From Magnetospirillum sp. ME-1 (GTDB lineage: Bacteria > Pseudomonadota > Alphaproteobacteria > Rhodospirillales > Magnetospirillaceae): a DNA stretch of 64,000 bases. Of the stretch, positions 55,632-63,775 are shown in pieces. The notes under the pieces are model-generated. The model saw only the letters and a list, made by a program, of their open reading frames with translations, did not search any database and was not told where the DNA came from. The DNA lies in contig NZ_CP015848.1 in assembly GCF_002105535.1 (NCBI RefSeq), positions 992,907 to 1,056,906 on the forward strand, in the 5' to 3' direction. Position 1 is the stretch's first letter. Every line of letters begins with the position of its first letter. Position numbers and translations under genes: made by a program.

Positions 55632-58505
55632 CTACCCGGTGGTGTTCTCCTCGAACGTCAGCAGGATCAGCGGCTTGCCGCTTGTCTTGCAGACGATCTG
55701 CCGGCCACTGAGACGCATCTTGCGGCCCTCCAACGGGAAGGCGTCGAAGCTCTGTTCATGGGGCAAGACGGTTTCGAGCAGGTTGCGCAGGGCCGGGGTG
55801 TCCCAAGTGTTGTGCCCCAGGGCGTAGACCGACCGCCCCCGTGTCTCCGCCGGCGACACATTGAAGCCGCGATAGAACGAATTGCTGGCGAAGATGACGA
55901 TGAAGGAGCCGTCCAGCACCAGCATGGGCCTGTCCACGGCATCGACGATACTCTCGGCGATGTCGTGTCCCTCCTGCTCGGCCTGCTCGGCGGCGACGCG
56001 GGCGCTGACATTGGAAAAGGTGATCACCACACCGTCGATGACGTTGTCCAGGGTGCGGTAGGGCTGGATACGGGTGAGATACCAGTCGCCGCCGATGGTG
56101 CGCACTTCCCGCTCAAAGGGGACCAGGGTGTCTATCACCTTCTGCGCCTGGGCCAGCAAATCCTCGTCGTCCAGGTCGGATTTGATGTCGCCCAAGGGAC
56201 GCCCGACATCGGTGTTGACTAGGCGGTAGACCTTCGCCGCCTCACGGGTGAAGCGGCGGATGGCCAGACGGTCGTCGAGGAAGATGGTGCCGACATTGAT
56301 GTTGTCGAGCAGGTTCTTCATGTCGTTCTGCATGCCGGCCAGTTGCTCGATCTTGGCCTGCAGTTCGGCGTTGACGGTAATCAGCTCCTCGTTGACCGAT
56401 TGCAGCTCCTCCTTGGAGGTTTCCAGTTCCTCGTTGGTGGATTGCAGTTCCTCGTTGGTGGATTGCAGCTCCTCGTTGGCGGATTTCAGCTCTTCGTTGG
56501 AGGATTGCTGCTCCTCGATGGTGGCCTGGAGGTTTTCCCTGGTATAGGCCAGATCGCGCTCCAGTTCCTCGATGCGCTCGCGGTCGGCGGAGCTGGGGGC
56601 GCGGCGACGGCGCGCCGGCTTTCCGGGATCAGAGACCGGCAGATCCTGGAAGCTGATCAGCACCAGCCCCAGACCGGGCTCGGGATCCGGCAGCGGCCTG
56701 ACGCCCAGCCGGACGCGGCGGACCTCGGCGCCGACCATGAACGACACCTCCCGCTCCAGGGTCGGTGTGCCGTGACTGACCGCCTGGCCCAGTGCGCTCC
56801 GCAATTCGAGCTGCAAGCCTTCGTGGGCCATCTCCACGGCGTTCAGCGTTGCCTGTCCCGGCGGGGGGCGCAGATAGCGGCTGGTGTCGCCATGGACATA
56901 GAGAATGTCCCCCTTGCTGTCGGTCATCACCGAGACCGGGGCAAAGGACTGGACCAGCGCCCGGCGGGTCATTTCGGCGATGTTGGTGTCCTTGGTCTTG
57001 GTCATCACTTCCACGGGGGGGCTGCGGGTGGCGTCGGTGGTCCAGGCGAGACCGCTGGCCATCATCGCCCGGGTCGAGGCGAGGGATGGAGCTGTCCGGT
57101 AGAACTTCCACTTCCGGCTCAGGGGCGAAAACAGCTCGGTATGGCCGCCGATGCTCTCGGACGGCGACAGGAACAGCACGCCGCCGGGCCTGAGCGCGTA
57201 GTGAAAGGCGGGGATCAGGCGGCCTTGCAGGTCGGCTTCCAGATAGATCATCAGGTTGCGGCAACTGACCAGATCCATCCGGGTGAAAGGCGGGTCCTTG
57301 ATGACGTTCTGGATGGCGAACACCACCATCTCGCGGATGTCCTTCTTCACCCGGTAGCCGTTCTCCTCCTTGACGAAGAAGCGGCGCAGCCGTTCGGGCG
57401 AGACGTCCTGGGTAATGTTGACGGGGTAAAAGCCCGCACGCGCCGTGGCGATGGCGTCGTCGTCGAGATCGGTGCTGTAGATCTGAACCTTCAGTTCACG
57501 GCCGGATTCCTCCATGACCTCGCGCAGGACCATGGCGATGGAATAGGCCTCCTCGCCGGTGGCGCAGCCGGCGATCCATAGCCGGACCACGTAATCGTCG
57601 GGCTTGCCGGCCAGGATCTGCGGCAGGATGTCCTTTTTCAGGATGGCGAAGGCTTCGGGGTCGCGGAAGAAGCTGGTGACGTTGATCAGCAACTCCTTGA
57701 ACAGGGTCGAGATCTCGGCGGGATGCGCCTTGAGATAACGGGCATAAACCTCAATATCCTCAATATCGTGCTGGGCCATGCGCCGCTCGATGCGCCGGCC
57801 GATGGTGCTTTTCTTGTAGCCGGAAAAGTCGTGCCCGGTCCCCGAGCGCAGCAGCATCATGATCCTGTTCATGCCGCCGATGGTCGCCGGGGCAGGCGAA
57901 ATCTCGGCATGGTGGCGGCGATTGGCCTGCAAGATGGCGGGCATCCGCTCGGGCGCCAGCACATGGGTGGCGAAGCCGGCCTGGATGGCGCTGAGCGGCA
58001 TGCCGTCGTATTGGGCGGTGGCCGGGTCCTGCACCAAGCTGATGCCGCCGCCCCCCAGAATGGCGCGCAGGCCCAGAGTGCCGTCCGAGCCGGTGCCCGA
58101 CAGGACGATGCCGATGGCGTGTTCGCCCCGATCCTCGGCCAGCGAGCGCAGAAAGGCGTCGATGGGCATGCGCTGGCCGCGGGGCTGTTCCGGCAGGCTC
58201 AACTGCAAACGGCTCTGAAACAGGGTCATGTCGCGGTTGGGCGGAATGACGTAGACCCGGTTGGCCTCGACCAGCATCTGGTCGGCGGCCTCGACCACCG
58301 GCATGACGGTGGTCCGCTGCAGAATCTCGGTCAGGATGCTGGTGTGGCTGGGGTCGAGATGGGAAACCAGAACGAAGCCCATGCCTGTATCGGCCGGCAA
58401 ATTGCGAAAGAAGGCCTCGAACGCCTCCAGGCCGCCGGCCGACCCCCCCAGACCGACAATGGACAGTTCGGCCGCGGGGGGCTGAGGCAAGGTCTTGCTC
58501 GTCAC
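55632..58505 (-). CDS. CheB-CheR-PAS fusion signalling protein
   Basis: 957 residues. A CheB methylesterase domain (about 12-195) has triad S22 (GGSAGG), H49 (VSHLDPSH) and D141 (SGTGSDGT), without a receiver domain. A CheR methyltransferase (about 208-475) has the SAM-site AGCATGEEAYS (312-322) and SCRNLMIYL. A PAS-like region lies at about 510-620. A coiled coil with NEEL repeats every seven residues (about 670-708) is followed by two PAS domains (about 731-845 and 855-955). No kinase domain is present; the separate histidine kinase gene just upstream (51-bp gap) probably supplies it. Substrates may be non-chemoreceptor proteins. Confidence 0.93.
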   Translation of the reverse strand: MTSKTLPQPPAAELSIVGLGGSAGGLEAFEAFFRNLPADTGMGFVLVSHLDPSHTSILTEILQRTTVMPVVEAADQMLVEANRVYVIPPNRDMTLFQSRLQLSLPEQPRGQRMPIDAFLRSLAEDRGEHAIGIVLSGTGSDGTLGLRAILGGGGISLVQDPATAQYDGMPLSAIQAGFATHVLAPERMPAILQANRRHHAEISPAPATIGGMNRIMMLLRSGTGHDFSGYKKSTIGRRIERRMAQHDIEDIEVYARYLKAHPAEISTLFKELLINVTSFFRDPEAFAILKKDILPQILAGKPDDYVVRLWIAGCATGEEAYSIAMVLREVMEESGRELKVQIYSTDLDDDAIATARAGFYPVNITQDVSPERLRRFFVKEENGYRVKKDIREMVVFAIQNVIKDPPFTRMDLVSCRNLMIYLEADLQGRLIPAFHYALRPGGVLFLSPSESIGGHTELFSPLSRKWKFYRTAPSLASTRAMMASGLAWTTDATRSPPVEVMTKTKDTNIAEMTRRALVQSFAPVSVMTDSKGDILYVHGDTSRYLRPPPGQATLNAVEMAHEGLQLELRSALGQAVSHGTPTLEREVSFMVGAEVRRVRLGVRPLPDPEPGLGLVLISFQDLPVSDPGKPARRRRAPSSADRERIEELERDLAYTRENLQATIEEQQSSNEELKSANEELQSTNEELQSTNEELETSKEELQSVNEELITVNAELQAKIEQLAGMQNDMKNLLDNINVGTIFLDDRLAIRRFTREAAKVYRLVNTDVGRPLGDIKSDLDDEDLLAQAQKVIDTLVPFEREVRTIGGDWYLTRIQPYRTLDNVIDGVVITFSNVSARVAAEQAEQEGHDIAESIVDAVDRPMLVLDGSFIVIFASNSFYRGFNVSPAETRGRSVYALGHNTWDTPALRNLLETVLPHEQSFDAFPLEGRKMRLSGRQIVCKTSGKPLILLTFEENTTG
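56382..56498. repeat. 21-bp tandem coding repeats (NEEL heptads)
   Basis: Near-identical 21-bp units encode (S/E)-x-NEEL(Q/K)S within the coiled coil of the CheB-CheR-PAS protein. They could vary in copy number by slippage, adjusting linker length in heptad steps. Confidence 0.75.
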
Positions 58506-58556
58506 CGGAAATACTCCTGAGCCCTGGCGGGATTGCGTGCCCTTGGCGCAGGTGCG

Positions 58557-59774
58557 TCAGGGGTCCGGTGCCGTGAAGAAAAACGTGCTGCCAGCTCCGG
58601 GGGTCGATTCCACCCAGATGCGACCGCCATGATGTTCGACGATCTTCTTGCAGACGGCAAGGCCGATACCGGTGCCTCCGTACCGGTCGCGGGTATGGAG
58701 GCGGCGAAAAACGGCGAATATCTGCTCGAAATAGGCCGGGTCGATTCCGATGCCGTTGTCGCTGACGGAAAACTCCCATTGATGCCCGTCGCGGCGGGCG
58801 GTGACGGTGATTTTGGGCGGTCGGCCCGGGTCGTGATACTTAAGGGCGTTACCGATCAGGTTTTGCATCAGCCGGACGAACTGGTGGCGATCGTAGACGA
58901 TAACCGGCAAACCGGCATGACCGATCTCGGCGCCGGATTCCGCGATGGCCTGGGATAGGCCGAACTTGGCTTCCTCCACCGCCTTGCCGCTGTCGAACGG
59001 CTCCCGATCATCTCCCATGCGGTCGACCCGCGAGAATTCCAGCAGGTCGGTGATCATGGCCTGCATCCTGGCGCCGGCTTCGACCATGAAACCGATGAAG
59101 GTATGGGCGTCGTCGTCCAGTCGGTCCTGGTACTTCTTTTCCAGCAGTTGACCATAGCTGACCACCATGCGCAGCGGCTCCTGCAAGTCATGGGAGGCCA
59201 CGTAGGCGAATTGCTCGAGGTCCCGGTTCGAGGCTCGCAGTCTCTCGTTGGCCCGCAGCAGCGCCTCGCGGGTATCGGTCAGTTCCGCCTCGGCCCGCTT
59301 GCGAGCGGTGATATCGGCCAGAGCGACGCGCAGGACCGGGGCTGCGTCCTGTTCCTGCAACTGGCAATCGAGGTGACCGCTGAAGGTGCTGCCGTCCGCC
59401 CGCAGAAGGGCAAGCTCACACTCGTGCCTGCCGGAATGGTGGAGGGAATGCGCCAGATGCCGATACCAACGGTCACGGTCGGCGCTGTCAACGAAGGCAT
59501 CGAAACGCCGGGCAATCACCTTGGAGCGCTCTACTCCCAGCAAGGCCGCGCCGGTCAGGTTGATCTGGGTGATTACCCCGGCGAGGGATAGGATCAGATA
59601 GCCGACCGGAGCGAATTCAAAGAGATCGACATAGCGGTCGCGGGATTCTTCCAGGGCCAGTTGGGCCCGCCGCAACTCGTCGTTCTGCATCTCCAGTTCG
59701 ACCTGGTGGACGCGGAGTTCGTGGAGAAGGCGTTCGGGTGACAGCGGCGTATCGCCGTCAGGGTTCTGGTTCAT
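58557..59774 (-). CDS. PAS-domain sensor histidine kinase
   Basis: A 405-residue cytoplasmic kinase. A short coiled coil (15-45) leads to a PAS domain (about 45-160), a HisKA domain with phospho-acceptor H195 (YVASHDLQEPLRM), and a HATPase domain: N-box NLIGNALKYH, DNGIGID and GGTGIGLAVCK. The FAYVASHDLQEPL form is typical of bacteriophytochrome-like/PAS kinases. There is no transmembrane segment. The start at 59774 has AAAGGGG upstream. The cognate response regulator is not adjacent; the next gene encodes a CheB-CheR-PAS fusion. Confidence 0.93.
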   Translation of the reverse strand: MNQNPDGDTPLSPERLLHELRVHQVELEMQNDELRRAQLALEESRDRYVDLFEFAPVGYLILSLAGVITQINLTGAALLGVERSKVIARRFDAFVDSADRDRWYRHLAHSLHHSGRHECELALLRADGSTFSGHLDCQLQEQDAAPVLRVALADITARKRAEAELTDTREALLRANERLRASNRDLEQFAYVASHDLQEPLRMVVSYGQLLEKKYQDRLDDDAHTFIGFMVEAGARMQAMITDLLEFSRVDRMGDDREPFDSGKAVEEAKFGLSQAIAESGAEIGHAGLPVIVYDRHQFVRLMQNLIGNALKYHDPGRPPKITVTARRDGHQWEFSVSDNGIGIDPAYFEQIFAVFRRLHTRDRYGGTGIGLAVCKKIVEHHGGRIWVESTPGAGSTFFFTAPDP

Positions 59775-59842
59775 CAAAGCCCCTTTCCACCCAAAGGCAT
59801 AGTCTACACGACTTCGTGCCAATGGATTAAAGAGTCTAGCCG

Positions 59843-60388
59843 TTAAGGCGAAATATTCGCCAGAAGTTTATCAATTCGGGCGTTTGCCAGATTCCCGGCC
59901 GCTTGAATATTCCGCCTTGCGGCCATGTCCGCCCGCCGCAAGGTCATGGCTGCATCGTCCGCGGCATCCAACACCACGCTGGCGGCCAAACCGGATTCGG
60001 GGCGGCAAGCTTCGACGCCTCCCCTCAGGGCGTCTAAGGCGAGTCCTGCATCATTCTGGGTCTTCAAGGACACTCCAACTGCCAGGATATGGATTTGCTC
60101 CAAGGTGGCATTGCCGGCGGCCTCCAATTCGTCGGCTCCCGCATCCGCTTCAAGGCGAAGAATCTGATCAAGGGGAGGCGCGGCTGTGGCGGCAATGGTC
60201 CACAACCTCTCCTTAATGGCCTGCGTCCCGGCCAACAGGTGCGTGCAGGCCATGGAGCAGAGGGCCCCGATACGCTCGACGGCGGCATCCACATCATCGT
60301 TAAAGTCTGAGGCCAGCAGATGAGCCATGGCGATGCGACCCTGCGAGTTCCCGGCAATCGGCTTGAGGTCCGGAGGGGAATTGGGCAT
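59843..60388 (-). CDS. Helical hypothetical protein (181 aa)
   Basis: A 181-residue Ala/Asp-rich, almost all-helical protein (MPNSPPDLKPIAGNSQGRIA; later DDVDAAVERIGALCSMACTH and AAMTLRRADMAARRNIQAAG). It has no signal or membrane segment. Composition resembles phasin or granule-associated proteins and the product of the 63347 gene, but there is no diagnostic motif. The start at 60388 is set by AGGAG 6 nt upstream. It is the first gene of the minus-strand series leading to the kinase, CheB-CheR-PAS and P-type ATPase. Confidence 0.65.
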   Translation of the reverse strand: MPNSPPDLKPIAGNSQGRIAMAHLLASDFNDDVDAAVERIGALCSMACTHLLAGTQAIKERLWTIAATAAPPLDQILRLEADAGADELEAAGNATLEQIHILAVGVSLKTQNDAGLALDALRGGVEACRPESGLAASVVLDAADDAAMTLRRADMAARRNIQAAGNLANARIDKLLANISP

Positions 60389-60762
60389 CTGGTACTCCTG
60401 CCTTACTTCAGGATGTCGGCCGGCCCCTGGCGCAGATGCGGGTGATGTCCCACCGGCAAATCTAGTCCTGGGCGATCTTCCGGTTGATGGCGATTGCGGA
60501 ATGCCCCCCTCAGACTCAGGCTGATCGGAATGCATCCCGGATTCATCGCCGCACCTCCCACCAGGGAACATGCCTACTGGGATGGTATTGCATAATAAAT
60601 AAAATACAATACGCGCTGTGCGTTATCACAAATACCCACAAATAGGTACCTAAAATAACCTGTCTTTATTGGCGATTAATTCGGCGCATATCAATTGTGA
60701 TATTATTATTTGGCATTATATATATTACACCGACGCCGCAAGCGCCGGCGGAGGATGACAGC
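60389..60762. promoter_or_regulatory. Divergent AT-rich control region
   Basis: 374 bp between divergent units. Two inverted repeats are visible: GTATTG (60585-60590) with CAATAC (60607-60612), and ATATCA-ATTG-TGATAT (60688-60703), the latter like a CRP/FNR-family site. The surrounding 60580-60740 is strongly AT-rich and probably holds promoters for both directions. I see no gene in it. Confidence 0.5.
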
Positions 60763-60888
60763 ATGAATTGCTCACAATCAAAAGCCTGCCATTTCATAAG
60801 CGAATGGATGGTTCCGCCACTACTGATCCCACTGGCCCTGATTCTCATGATCGCGATCTGGGTCGCCGTGCGCCCCCATCTGGGCTGA
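60763..60888 (+). CDS. Single-span small membrane protein (41 aa)
   Basis: MNCSQSKACHFISEWMVPPL... has one transmembrane helix (about 17-36, PPLLIPLALILMIAIWVAV) and two N-terminal cysteines. A strong Shine-Dalgarno (GGAGG, 8 nt) precedes the ATG. It is the first of four tiny plus-strand genes with short gaps. It could be a regulator of a membrane pump or a stress peptide (guess). No family is recognised. Confidence 0.7.
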   Translation: MNCSQSKACHFISEWMVPPLLIPLALILMIAIWVAVRPHLG

Positions 60889-60909
60889 GCCGCAACCGGA
60901 GTGCCAAGC

Positions 60910-61119
60910 ATGACCGTCAATACGATGGCCTTTCCTGTCTCCCCCGGAATCGAGGGGATGAATACGCTGGCCGTGTTCCTCAACGCCTCGCATCCCGCGG
61001 GGGGATGGCATTTCGGCCGCGGTACCCGCTTCGACCAGGCCATGGTGGACATCGACTTCGACGATCCCGCCGACTTGGCCCCTGCGTGGCGGAGCTATTG
61101 CAGCACCCGGGCTCTATGA
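60910..61119 (+). CDS. Small hypothetical protein (69 aa)
   Basis: MTVNTMAFPVSPGIEGMNTL... is a soluble protein of 69 residues with WHFGRGTRFDQAMVDIDFDD in its second half, a possible small alpha/beta unit. GGAG lies 8 nt before the ATG at 60910. It lies 21 bp after the 41-aa membrane gene, so they are probably cotranscribed. No family is recognised. Confidence 0.6.
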   Translation: MTVNTMAFPVSPGIEGMNTLAVFLNASHPAGGWHFGRGTRFDQAMVDIDFDDPADLAPAWRSYCSTRAL

Positions 61120-61145
61120 ACCGGGATCAGCGGAAGGGAACGCCC

Positions 61146-61373
61146 ATGTCCGAGAGCACGCTCTTCCAACTCAGCCGTATCTATGCCGGCGGTTGGCTTG
61201 CGGGGCGGAACAGCCCCGATACCGATCCGGCCGACATGGATTCCGTGGCGGATCGCCTCAATCCATACCAAGCGCCGGCCGAACGTCAGCGTTGGAACCG
61301 GGGATTCAAGGATGCGGTATTGCGCATCCAGGGTATCCGGGTGAAATCCCTTGACCGGCTTGTAGGAGAATAA
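61146..61373 (+). CDS. Ribosome-modulation-factor-like protein (75 aa)
   Basis: The 75-residue product has the RMF pattern: an N-terminal GGWLAGRNS like the RGYQAG of E. coli RMF, then NPYQAPAERQRWNRGFKDAV like PYQ...R-x-W...GW-x-x-A. It is longer than E. coli RMF (55) because of an insertion before NPY. RMF dimerises ribosomes in stationary phase; related CrpP-like proteins have been given other roles. AAGGGA precedes the ATG. It lies in the four-gene cluster and is followed by a basic 51-aa gene 2 bp after its stop. Confidence 0.7.
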   Translation: MSESTLFQLSRIYAGGWLAGRNSPDTDPADMDSVADRLNPYQAPAERQRWNRGFKDAVLRIQGIRVKSLDRLVGE

Positions 61374-61375
61374 AG

Positions 61376-61531
61376 ATGGCAAAAGGTCAGAAACGTAGCG
61401 GTCGCGAGCCCAAAAAGCCAAAGACCGCAGTAAAAAAGGCGTCGCAAGCGGCATCGCTCTTTACCGACGACAGCCGTATGGGTAAGAAGCCGCCCCGCGT
61501 CACCGGCCCGCCGCCACCAAAGCCGGAATAA
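61376..61531 (+). CDS. Small basic protein (51 aa)
   Basis: MAKGQKRSGREPKKPKTAVK... has 51 residues, is Lys/Pro-rich and disordered, and ends PPPPKPE. AGGAG within the preceding gene's end serves as its Shine-Dalgarno, and the start is 2 bp past that stop. Similar short MAKGQ-x-RS-x-RE-x-KKPK proteins are common in proteobacteria without known function (from memory). It may bind RNA or ribosomes given its RMF-like neighbour (inference). Confidence 0.7.
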   Translation: MAKGQKRSGREPKKPKTAVKKASQAASLFTDDSRMGKKPPRVTGPPPPKPE

Positions 61532-61539
61532 ACCCGGAT

Positions 61540-63054
61540 TCAGTCCGCCTCCCGCCGCCGGGCGGTGCCAGTCAGGTGCCGTTCGGCGAAGGCTTTCATG
61601 GACAGGCCGATGATCCAGTCGGAAATCACCATGGGAATGCGTGATGGCGTCAGGAAGGGAAAACTGCGCAGGAAGGGCACCAGGGTTGAAAGCCCTCCCG
61701 ACAGGATGCCCCTGATCAGCAGGCGTGCGACGATTCCGACCCGCTGGCCCATGGAATAGCCGCTGCCATAGACCGGGACGCGCAGATACGCCGCCTTGTT
61801 GCGGATACGCCGCCCGATTTCCGGGCCGGTGAGCAGACGGCCGTAAAGCATCTGGTAGCCTGCCGCCATGGCTTCGGCGGTCATGCATTTCGGCACGATG
61901 TTGGTGGTCAGGCTGGTGTTGTTCGAATGTCTTTCGACAGGCAGCAGGCGGCCTTCCCGCTCCATCCGCGCGTGCAGCGGGGTACGCGGCAGCGCCATGA
62001 GCAGACCGATCATGGCCGACTGGATTCCGGCGTCGGTGATGAAGCGGTACTGGTGCTCGAAGGTATCCAGGGTGTCGTGGTCGAAGCCGATGATGAAGCC
62101 GCCCAGCACGTCGATGCCATGGCTGTAGATGCGCCGGACCGCCGTCAGGGTGTCTTCGCGCAGGTTCTGGGTCTTGCCGGTTTCCTTGAGGCCCACCGGA
62201 TCGGTGGTCTCGATACCGATGAACACCCAGCCGAAATTGGCGGCGCTGAACAACTCCAGCAATTCGTCGTCCTGGGCCATGTTGAGTGACGCCTCGGTGC
62301 CAAAGCTGAACATGTAGCCGTGACGCTGCTGGTACTCGGCCAGAAAGCGCAGCAGGTCCTTGGCCTCCTTCGGATTGCCGATCAGGTTGTCGTCGACGAA
62401 AAACACGCTGCGCGCGCCGAAGCTGCGCAACTGATCCAGTTCCTTCTCGATCTGATCCAACCCTTTGACCCGGGGGCGCCGGCCGAACATCACGATGATG
62501 TCGCAGAACTCGCACCGGAAGGGACAGCCGCGCGAGAACTGAAGGGTGACGTTGGAATAGGCCCCTAGGCGAAGCAAATCGTAGCGGGGAACCGGAGAGT
62601 CCGCTAACGCCACTGTTCCGGTCTCGTGGTAGAGGGGCTTTGGTGTCCCTGCCTCGAAGTCGCGGCAGAATTCCGGCCACACGTATTCGGCCTCGCCGGC
62701 CACCACCGTGTCGGCCGCCGCGGCATACTCATCGGGACACAGCGAGGCGAAGCTGCCGCCCGCAACCACGTAATGGCCTTGGTCGCGGTAATGGGCCAGC
62801 AATTCCCGCTGGCGCTCGAACTGAACGCCCATACCGCATACACCGACGATGTCGGCGTCGGTGGTCGGGGGAATCGGTTCGATGTTTTCGTCGATGATCT
62901 CGACCCGCCAAAGGGCGGGGCACAGCGCCGCCAGCGTTGCCAGACCTAGGGGGGGATTCACCGCCTTCTTGCCCGGCAACACATGATCAATGGCCCATCT
63001 GAAGCTCCAAAAGCTTTCGGGGAACCTCGGATTGATCAGTAGCAGACTGGGCAT
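61540..63054 (-). CDS. B12-binding radical SAM protein
   Basis: 504 residues. The N-terminal cobalamin-binding-like domain (about 1-140) has NPPLGLATLAALCP and VVAGGSFASLCPDEY. The radical SAM core has C177-x3-C181-x2-C184 (GCPFRCEFC) for the [4Fe-4S] cluster, and VFFVDDNLIGNPKEAKDLL. A C-terminal DUF4070-type region with IVPKCMTAEAMAAGYQML follows. The family includes hopanoid and lipid-modifying enzymes, and methyl transfer to unactivated carbon is typical. The substrate is unknown. It is convergent with the tiny-gene cluster and has a 17-bp gap to a 72-aa gene upstream. Confidence 0.92.
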   Translation of the reverse strand: MPSLLLINPRFPESFWSFRWAIDHVLPGKKAVNPPLGLATLAALCPALWRVEIIDENIEPIPPTTDADIVGVCGMGVQFERQRELLAHYRDQGHYVVAGGSFASLCPDEYAAAADTVVAGEAEYVWPEFCRDFEAGTPKPLYHETGTVALADSPVPRYDLLRLGAYSNVTLQFSRGCPFRCEFCDIIVMFGRRPRVKGLDQIEKELDQLRSFGARSVFFVDDNLIGNPKEAKDLLRFLAEYQQRHGYMFSFGTEASLNMAQDDELLELFSAANFGWVFIGIETTDPVGLKETGKTQNLREDTLTAVRRIYSHGIDVLGGFIIGFDHDTLDTFEHQYRFITDAGIQSAMIGLLMALPRTPLHARMEREGRLLPVERHSNNTSLTTNIVPKCMTAEAMAAGYQMLYGRLLTGPEIGRRIRNKAAYLRVPVYGSGYSMGQRVGIVARLLIRGILSGGLSTLVPFLRSFPFLTPSRIPMVISDWIIGLSMKAFAERHLTGTARRREAD

Positions 63055-63071
63055 CCGCGTCTCCTGTTCCC

Positions 63072-63290
63072 TTACTCCGGCGACGCGCTGCTGAAGAAGG
63101 GGAGGATTACTTCAAGGGTGTCGCTGCGCATCCGCTCGCGCCCGCCCACCTTGACGAAGAAGCAATGGTCGCGGTGACAGTAGGCCAGTTCCTTGACGGC
63201 GCCTGACGCCGCTTTACAGGCCATGATCGGTGTGTCCCCGCTCCCGTTGGACCGAGACACCACATCGGCAACAGTCTGTCGGTCGATCAT
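63072..63290 (-). CDS. Small hypothetical protein (72 aa)
   Basis: MIDRQTVADVVSRSNGSGDT... is 72 residues with two Cys/His (YCHRDHCFFVKVGGRERMRS) that might bind metal. The start at 63290 is preferred because GGAG lies 6 nt upstream; an in-frame ATG at 63335 is possible but weakly served. It lies 17 bp before the radical SAM gene on the same strand. No family is recognised. Confidence 0.55.
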   Translation of the reverse strand: MIDRQTVADVVSRSNGSGDTPIMACKAASGAVKELAYCHRDHCFFVKVGGRERMRSDTLEVILPFFSSASPE

Positions 63291-63346
63291 ATCCGTCTCC
63301 GGAGCAGGAATGGGGATGGATTGGGCCATCCCCATCGCCTGTCAGC

Positions 63347-63775
63347 CTACTTGCCGTCCAGCGATCCAAGAATGCATGACGGCAGGGCGGACAAAGCCGT
63401 AAACGCTTCGCAAGCGGCATTGATCTGACGCTCTGCCAATTGGGCATTGGCGTCCATCAGACGCTGGACCTGCTTCATCATGTCCGAGGCGCTCTCCTCG
63501 ACTTTGGCCGACGCGGACCTTTCGTCGGTCAGGCCGGATATCATCGCTTTGGCGCAGGTCGAACCGATGTCGCGGACCTCGTTGCCGTAATCGGCATATC
63601 CTCCGATCACGGCTTGGCCGGCGACCCGGGAGATTTCCGCCAAATCCCTGGCGCATTTGAACATGCCGTCACGGGCGATGGCCGAGGTCTCGGCCCATTG
63701 AACCACGGAAATCACGTTGTCGACGGAGGTGGTCTCTGTGGTGGCTTTGGCGGAATTTGTCTTGACTGTCGTCAT
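63347..63775 (-). CDS. Phasin-like helical protein (142 aa)
   Basis: A 142-residue helical protein: a disordered Thr/Lys/Ser N-terminus (MTTVKTNSAKATTETTSVDN), then amphipathic helices (ETSAIARDGMFKCARDLAEI, ASDMMKQVQRLMDANAQLAE). This is the size and style of phasin_2 proteins that coat polyhydroxybutyrate granules, though the assignment is by resemblance. The start at 63775 has AAAGGA about 10 nt upstream. It may belong with the 72-aa and radical SAM genes downstream (56-bp gap). Confidence 0.65.
   Translation of the reverse strand: MTTVKTNSAKATTETTSVDNVISVVQWAETSAIARDGMFKCARDLAEISRVAGQAVIGGYADYGNEVRDIGSTCAKAMISGLTDERSASAKVEESASDMMKQVQRLMDANAQLAERQINAACEAFTALSALPSCILGSLDGK

Noticed and set aside
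60697..60762. Upstream extension of the 41-aa membrane protein (MILLFGIIYITP...)
   Set aside because: It would start in AT-rich promoter DNA without a ribosome-binding site, whereas GGAGG precedes the ATG at 60763.
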